This document shows, in pieces, positions 35,656 to 41,586 of a stretch of DNA of 41,586 nt; the stretch's first letter is position 1, and each line of letters opens with the position of its first letter. The stretch covers positions 1 through 41,586 of the forward strand of contig NZ_SMKZ01000057.1 of NCBI RefSeq assembly GCF_004349065.1, in the 5' to 3' direction. Under the pieces are notes generated by a model, which had not been told where the DNA came from, searched no databases, and worked only from the letters and a program-made list of their open reading frames with translations. The translations under genes were made by a program, and so were the position numbers. The stretch comes from Jiangella asiatica. GTDB lineage: Bacteria; Actinomycetota; Actinomycetes; Jiangellales; Jiangellaceae.

Positions 35656-37326
35656 TCATGGGGGCGTGCTGGTCAGAACTCCATCGACGACGGCGCGCGC
35701 CTGCGCCTGGATCGCGGCCAGGTGGTCGGGGCCGCGGAAGCTCTCGGCGTAGATCTTGTACACGTCCTCGGTGCCGGACGGACGCGCGGCGAACCAGCCG
35801 GACTCCGTCACCACCTTGAGCCCGCCGATCGGGGCGTCGTTGCCTGGCACCCGGGTCATGGCGGCCACGATCGGCTCGCCGGCCAGCTCCTTCGTCGTCA
35901 CCTGGTCCGGCGACAGCGCACCGAGAGCCGCCTTCTGCTCCCGGGTCGCGGGCGCGTCGACCCGGGCGTAGGCAGGTTCGCCGTAACGCTGCGCCAGCAC
36001 TCGGTAGTGCTGGCTGGGCGACGACCCCGTCACCGCGATGATCTCCGCCGCGAGCAGGCAGGCGATGATGCCGTCCTTGTCGGTGGTCCAGGCGCCGCCG
36101 TCGCGGCGCAGGAACGACGCGCCGGCGGACTCCTCGCCGCCGAATCCGACCGAGGCGTCGAGCAGGCCCGGCACGAACCACTTGAATCCGACCGGCACCT
36201 CCACCAGCGACCGGCCCAGCCCGGACGCGACCCGGTCGATCATCGACGAGCTGACCAGGGTCTTGCCGACCGCCGCCGCCGCGGGCCAGCCGGCGCGGTG
36301 GCGGAACAGGTAGTCGATGGCGACGGCGAGGTAGTGGTTGGGGTTCATCAGCCCGCCGTCCGGCGTCACGATGCCGTGCCGGTCGGCGTCGGCGTCGTTG
36401 CCGGTCGCGACGTCGAACCCGGCGCCGTCGTCGGACATGCGGTCGATCAGCGACGCCATCGCGTAGGGCGAGGAGCAGTCCATGCGGATCCTGCCGTCCC
36501 AGTCCAGCGTCATGAAACGCCAGGTGGGGTCGACGAGCGGGTTGACGACGGTGAGGTCCAGCCGGTGCCGCTCGGCGATGGCCGCCCAGTAGTCGACGGA
36601 CGCCCCGCCCAGCGGGTCCGCGCCGATGCGCACCCCGGCGGAGCGGATCGCGTCGACGTCCACGACCGCGGCCAGGTCGTCGACGTAGGTGCCGAGGAAG
36701 TCGTACGTGCCGCTGGCCGGCGCGCCGCGACCGGAGGCCAGGTGCATCCGCTGCACCCCGCCCAGCCCGTTCTCGAGGTAGCGGTTGGCGGCGTCCTGGA
36801 TGGCTCCGGTGATCTCCGAGCCCGCGGGGCCGCCGTCCGGCGGGTTGTACTTGAATCCGCCGTCCCACGGCGGGTTGTGCGACGGGGTGACGACGACGCC
36901 GTCCGCGCGCCGGCCGTCACGACCCGCTCCGGAGTTGTGCCGCAGGATCGCGTGCGACACCGCCGGCGTCGGGGTGTACCGGTCGGCGGAGTCGACCAGC
37001 AGGATCACGTCGTTGGCGGCGAACACCTCGACGGCCGTCGCCCACGCCGGCTCGGACAGCGCGTGGGTGTCCTTGCCCAGGAACAGCGGGCCGTCGACGC
37101 CCGCGGCGGCCCGGTGGTCGCAGATGGCCTGCGCCGTCGCGGCGATGTGGTCGTCGTTGAACGCCGCCGCGAGCGAGGACCCCCGGTGCCCCGACGTCCC
37201 GAACGACACCCGCTGGCCGGGCTGCGTCGGATCGGGATGCGTCGTGTAGTAGGCCCGGACCAGCTGGGCAACGTCGACCAGGTCCTCGGGGGCGGCGGGC
37301 TGCCCCGCGCGGGGGTGGTTGGTCAC
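35656..37326 (-). CDS. pgm: Phosphoglucomutase (alpha-D-glucose phosphate-specific)
   Basis: A 556-residue enzyme that interconverts glucose 1-phosphate and glucose 6-phosphate. The active-site phosphoserine motif [20 protein letters not shown] (about residues 140-160) and the N-terminal [12 protein letters not shown] motif are diagnostic. [17 protein letters not shown] metal-binding text is present as [13 protein letters not shown] near 290, and [12 protein letters not shown] binds phosphate near the C terminus. It follows the gal operon functionally: glucose 1-phosphate made by GalT/GalE enters glycolysis through this enzyme. Confidence 0.96.
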   Translation of the reverse strand: MTNHPRAGQPAAPEDLVDVAQLVRAYYTTHPDPTQPGQRVSFGTSGHRGSSLAAAFNDDHIAATAQAICDHRAAAGVDGPLFLGKDTHALSEPAWATAVEVFAANDVILLVDSADRYTPTPAVSHAILRHNSGAGRDGRRADGVVVTPSHNPPWDGGFKYNPPDGGPAGSEITGAIQDAANRYLENGLGGVQRMHLASGRGAPASGTYDFLGTYVDDLAAVVDVDAIRSAGVRIGADPLGGASVDYWAAIAERHRLDLTVVNPLVDPTWRFMTLDWDGRIRMDCSSPYAMASLIDRMSDDGAGFDVATGNDADADRHGIVTPDGGLMNPNHYLAVAIDYLFRHRAGWPAAAAVGKTLVSSSMIDRVASGLGRSLVEVPVGFKWFVPGLLDASVGFGGEESAGASFLRRDGGAWTTDKDGIIACLLAAEIIAVTGSSPSQHYRVLAQRYGEPAYARVDAPATREQKAALGALSPDQVTTKELAGEPIVAAMTRVPGNDAPIGGLKVVTESGWFAARPSGTEDVYKIYAESFRGPDHLAAIQAQARAVVDGVLTSTPP

Positions 37327-37437
37327 CGCGTCATCCTCTCGCGCCTTCGGTCGTGCCGGCTGACACCCCGCACTCTAGGATTTCTGGATGGGCGACTCCA
37401 CCACGGGCCGACATACCAGCTGCAAGGGGACCTCGTC

Positions 37438-38793
37438 GTGAACCAGGGCACCCTGCTCAACTTCGGCCTCGTCATGCTGTTCATCCTGGTCGGCGGGGTC
37501 TTCGCGGCCACCGAGCTGGCGCTGGTGTCCTTGCGCGAGAGCCAGCTGGCACAGTTGGCCCAGCAGGGCCGGCGCGGCGAGCGGGTGGCGGCGCTCGCGC
37601 ACAACCCCAACCGCTTTCTCTCGGCGGTGCAGATCGGCGTCACGGTCGCCGGCTTCTTCTCCGCCGCGTACGGTGCGTCCACGCTGGCGCCGGACCTGGC
37701 ACCGGTCCTCGAGGACTGGGGGCTGCCGGCCGGTGCGTCGGACACCGTCGCGTTCATCGCACTGACGCTGTTCATCGCCTACCTCTCGCTGGTCTTCGGC
37801 GAGCTGGTACCCAAGCGCATCGCCCTCCAACGCTCCGCCGGGGTCTCTCTGCTGGTGGCGCCCCCGCTGGACCGGTTCGCCATCCTCATGCGCCCGGTCA
37901 TCTGGTTCCTGTCCCGCTCCACCGACGTGGTCGTGCGGCTCGTCGGCGGCGACCCGTCCGCGCAGCGCGAGGAGATGAGCGAGGAGGAGCTGCGCGAGCT
38001 GGTCTCCGGCCACGAAGGACTCGGCGAGGAGGAGCGGCGCATCGTGGGTGACGTGTTCGCCGCCGGCGACCGCCAGGTGCGCGAGGTCATGCGCCCGCGC
38101 ACCGATGTCGACTTCCTCGACGCCGACATGCCGGTGTTCAAGGCGGTCAAGCTGGCCGCCGCCATGCCGCACTCGCGCTACCCCGTGGTCGGCGCGTCCA
38201 CTGACGACGTCGTCGGCTTCGTACACGTCCGCGACCTGTTCGACCCCGAAGTGTCCCGGCGCAGCATCCGGGTCGAGGAGCTGGTTCGCGACGTCCTCGT
38301 GCTCCCCGGCACCAAGCGGGTGCTGCCGGCGATGACGGAGATGCGCCGCGAAGGCTCGCACCTGGCCGTCGTCGTCGACGAGTACGGCGGCACCGCCGGC
38401 ATCGTGACCCTGGAGGACCTCGTCGAGGAGCTCGTCGGCGAGATCCGCGACGAGTACGACACCGACGAGCTACCCGCGGCGGCGGCCTTCGGTGGCGTCG
38501 TCGACGTCGACGGCATGCTCAACATCGAGGACTTCGCCCAACGCATCGGGGTCTCGCTGCCCGACGGGCCCTACGAGACCGTCGCCGGCTTCGTGGTGGC
38601 CCGGCTGGGCCGGCTGCCCTACGTCGGCGACTCCGTCGAGTTCGACGGCATCCGGCTCGAGATCACCGCCGTCGACGGACGGCGGGCGTCGCGGCTGCGG
38701 GTCCACCCGCTGGCCGAGCCCGGCGGTGGTGAGGCCGCTGGTCAGCCGGCCGCACCGGACGACGGCGAGACAGCGGCCCCGCCCGCTGGATGA
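37438..38793 (+). CDS. CNNM/CorC-type membrane protein with CBS pair (hemolysin C family)
   Basis: A 451-residue protein: DUF21 membrane domain (about residues 5-190, three or four spans, AATELALVSLRESQLAQL motif), two CBS domains (about 205-330, REVMRPRTDVDFLD and HLAVVVDEYGGTAGIVTLED) and a CorC/HlyC C-terminal domain (about 345-425). Members act in magnesium or cobalt efflux. The GTG at 37438 has AAGGGGA 7 bases upstream; a much longer open frame antisense to pgm is spurious. It is divergent from pgm. Confidence 0.92.
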   Translation: MNQGTLLNFGLVMLFILVGGVFAATELALVSLRESQLAQLAQQGRRGERVAALAHNPNRFLSAVQIGVTVAGFFSAAYGASTLAPDLAPVLEDWGLPAGASDTVAFIALTLFIAYLSLVFGELVPKRIALQRSAGVSLLVAPPLDRFAILMRPVIWFLSRSTDVVVRLVGGDPSAQREEMSEEELRELVSGHEGLGEEERRIVGDVFAAGDRQVREVMRPRTDVDFLDADMPVFKAVKLAAAMPHSRYPVVGASTDDVVGFVHVRDLFDPEVSRRSIRVEELVRDVLVLPGTKRVLPAMTEMRREGSHLAVVVDEYGGTAGIVTLEDLVEELVGEIRDEYDTDELPAAAAFGGVVDVDGMLNIEDFAQRIGVSLPDGPYETVAGFVVARLGRLPYVGDSVEFDGIRLEITAVDGRRASRLRVHPLAEPGGGEAAGQPAAPDDGETAAPPAG

Positions 38794-39867
<1,074 letters not shown>

Positions 39868-39871
39868 CCTG

Positions 39872-40423
39872 GTGACATCCGACTCCCGACCCGCCGGCCA
39901 GACCATCGGTCTGGCCGTGCCGATTCCGGAGCCGTACGGCAGTGAGCTGCAGGACTGGCGGCGCTCCTTCGGAGACCCGCTGGCCGACGCGATCCCCGCC
40001 CACATCACGCTGCTGCCGCCCACCAACGTCGCCGCCGGCGAACGCGACACCGTCTACGCCCACCTCAACGAGGTCGCCACCCGCTTCGCGCCGTTCCGCG
40101 TGCACCTGCGCGGCACGGCCACGTTCCTGCCGGTCTCGCCGGTGGTGTTCGTCGCGCTGGCGCAGGGCATCTCCGCGTGCGAGCGGCTGTCCGACGCCAT
40201 CCGCACCGGCCCGCTCAAGGTCGAGCTGTCCTTCCCGTACCACCCGCATGTGACCGTCGCCCACCATGTGTCCGAGGAGGCGATGGACACCGCCTTCGAC
40301 ACGCTCGCCGGCTACGACGCGGGCTTCGACGTCGCCGCGTTCAGCCTCTACGAGCACGGCGACGACGGCTACTGGCGCCGCGAGCACGACTTCGCCCTGA
40401 GCGGAGAGGCAGCCCGGGTGTGA
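39872..40423 (+). CDS. 2'-5' RNA ligase/2H phosphoesterase family protein
   Basis: A 183-residue protein with the two HxT motifs of the 2H superfamily: AHITLLPP (about residue 47) and HPHVTVAHH (about residue 125). Members hydrolyse or join 2'-5' or cyclic phosphodiesters in RNA; the substrate is unknown. The GTG starts 4 bases after trpS and the stop overlaps the YihY start (GTGA). Confidence 0.9.
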   Translation: MTSDSRPAGQTIGLAVPIPEPYGSELQDWRRSFGDPLADAIPAHITLLPPTNVAAGERDTVYAHLNEVATRFAPFRVHLRGTATFLPVSPVVFVALAQGISACERLSDAIRTGPLKVELSFPYHPHVTVAHHVSEEAMDTAFDTLAGYDAGFDVAAFSLYEHGDDGYWRREHDFALSGEAARV

Positions 40424-41481
40424 TCGCCCGGCTGCGCGCGGTCTGGGCGCGGCTACAACGCACCCTGCCGTTGCGGGCCTGGCAGCGCTACGGCGACCTG
40501 CGCGGCAACCGGCTGGCCGGCGCGTGCAGCTTCTACGGCTTCGTGTCGCTGTTCCCGTTGCTGGTGCTTGCCGCGGCGCTCGTCAGCGCGATCGCCGGCG
40601 AGTCCGGCGTCGAGACCGTCCAGGAGATCGTCGACGACAACCTGCCGGGTCTCCAGCTGGACGTCAGCGACTTCCACGAGCGGGCCGGCACAATCGGCGT
40701 CATCGGCGCGGGAATCCTGCTGTTCACTGGACTGGGCTGGGTCGACGCGGTGCGCGCCGCCGTCCGCTCCATGTGGGGCGTCGACGACCAGCCGGGAAAC
40801 GTCGTGGTGCGCAAGGCCCTCGACATCGTTTCGCTGGCCGGGCTGGGCGTGCTCATCCTGGTCTCCTGGGGCGCCAGCGTGGTGCTGGTGTCCTTCGCCG
40901 GCGACGTCCTCGACTGGCTCGGGTTCAGCAGCGGCGGCTGGGTGCTGCGGGTGGTCAGCGGCCTGGTGTCGGTCGGGGTGAGCGCAGCGCTGTTCGCGTA
41001 TCTGCTGTCCGGGCTGCCGCGCATCGCGGTGCCCGTGCGCAACCTGGCCGTGGTGTCACTGCTCGGCGCCGTGGTGTTCGAGCTGCTCAAGCAGTTCCTG
41101 GTGCAGTACGTCGTCGGCACGGCGACGCAGAGCTCCTACGCCGCGTTCGCCGCGCCGCTGGCGATGCTGGCCTGGATCTACGTGGTGACGCGGCTGCTCA
41201 TGGTGACGGCCGCCATCACCGCCGAGAGCGCGATCGACCGGCTCGAGGACGCGGAGCGGGCCGAGGTCGCGCTGCGGTCGTCCGACCGCGGCGCCGTCGT
41301 CGACCCGGCTGAGCAGTCCGCTGCTGCCCTGTCGCCGCTGACCCCGGCTCAGGTGAAGGCGGTCACTCTCACCTCCGGCGCGGTGCTCGGCGCCGCCACC
41401 CTCGCATTGGCCGTGGTCACCGTCCGCGCCGTTCGCACCGTGGCCTCGGCCGCACTCCGCCGCCCTTCCCTCCCGAAATGA
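40420..41481 (+). CDS. YihY/BrkB-family membrane protein
   Basis: A 353-residue integral membrane protein with six predicted spans within residues 28-270 and the family pattern SFYGFVSLFPLLVLAAAL near 36 and YAAFAAPLAMLAWIYVVTRL near 240. The C-terminal cytoplasmic part has one more hydrophobic stretch (about 310-335). Function is unknown, despite the old ribonuclease BN label. Its stop TGA lies inside TGATCACG, the left arm of a palindromic repeat. Confidence 0.93.
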   Translation: MIARLRAVWARLQRTLPLRAWQRYGDLRGNRLAGACSFYGFVSLFPLLVLAAALVSAIAGESGVETVQEIVDDNLPGLQLDVSDFHERAGTIGVIGAGILLFTGLGWVDAVRAAVRSMWGVDDQPGNVVVRKALDIVSLAGLGVLILVSWGASVVLVSFAGDVLDWLGFSSGGWVLRVVSGLVSVGVSAALFAYLLSGLPRIAVPVRNLAVVSLLGAVVFELLKQFLVQYVVGTATQSSYAAFAAPLAMLAWIYVVTRLLMVTAAITAESAIDRLEDAERAEVALRSSDRGAVVDPAEQSAAALSPLTPAQVKAVTLTSGAVLGAATLALAVVTVRAVRTVASAALRRPSLPK

Positions 41482-41586
41482 TCACGCCGGCCCATCACGA
41501 GGACTTATTGCGCGTCACCATGCGTGCAAGCATGGTGCGACACGAGATTTCGTGCTGAACGTGATCATTTCGGCGCAGGGAGGGGG
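41473..41586. repeat. Dispersed palindromic repeat, copy B
   Basis: Outer 14-base perfect arms CCGAAATGATCACG (41473-41486) and CGTGATCATTTCGG (41560-41573) enclose smaller hairpins CACCATGC/GCATGGTG and CACGA/TCGTG. Positions 41526-41569 are identical to 19113-19156. The YihY stop is inside the left arm. The element runs into the window end (CCCTCCC/GGGAGGG further extends the symmetry). Confidence 0.9.

Noticed and set aside
35551-37437. N-terminal 629 codons of a 1080-codon plus-strand open frame antisense to pgm
   Set aside because: It mirrors the codon pattern of pgm, has no domain, and joins the CorC-type protein only because the high-GC antisense frame lacks stops.

Overview
The window is a high-GC actinobacterial chromosome segment. 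The support is strong third-position GC bias, many GTG starts, 4-base stop/start overlaps, actinobacterial-only families (PerM/DUF6350, DUF5302, DUF3017, SigE-type ECF sigma factors) and the order perM-purN-purH-folD-DUF3017-mdh-icd. The soil lineage cannot be fixed from sequence alone; a Jiangella-like actinomycete would fit but is only a guess. No rRNA, tRNA, CRISPR array, insertion sequence or phage gene was recognised.

Layout. 0-1.4 kb: a TetR regulator facing a RibD/DHFR-fold reductase across a palindrome-rich gap. 1.4-6.6 kb (minus strand): kynureninase, then a tandemly duplicated module of ECF sigma factor plus single-pass membrane protein. 6.8-15.6 kb (plus strand): core metabolism, with perM, a fused purN-purH gene, DUF5302, folD, citrate synthase, DUF3017, malate dehydrogenase and NADP isocitrate dehydrogenase. 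15.7-17.5 kb: two tandem paralogous small secreted proteins and an unknown protein. 17.8-28.0 kb: a catabolic island. 28.0-30.4 kb: YjbR-like protein, siderophore-interacting reductase and an acetyltransferase. 30.4-37.3 kb (minus strand): a DeoR-galT-galE-galK-galM operon and phosphoglucomutase. 37.4-41.5 kb: a CBS/CorC membrane protein, trpS, a 2H phosphoesterase and a YihY protein.

The most interesting region is 17.8-28.0 kb. A secreted DUF4185 protein (family that includes the GH183 endo-D-arabinanases), a cytoplasmic DUF2961 protein (GH172, which includes exo-D-arabinofuranosidases), a sugar ABC importer without its own ATPase, a LacI regulator, a FucI-fold isomerase and an FGGY kinase sit together. 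Four of their promoters carry the same LacI-type palindrome, consensus AGAAATCGATTTCT. Together they read as a regulon for scavenging D-arabinan, the arabinose polymer of mycobacterial-type cell walls: cut outside, import, trim inside, isomerise D-arabinose to D-ribulose, phosphorylate to D-ribulose 5-phosphate. The substrate is inference; the gene set and the shared operator are seen directly.

Other signals are an in-frame PurN-PurH fusion exactly at the usual PurN C terminus, a 44-base identical repeat at the 3' ends of two unrelated genes, several stop codons lying inside TGATC-containing palindromes, and a recurrent -10 hexamer 6-7 bases before start codons that points to leaderless transcripts.
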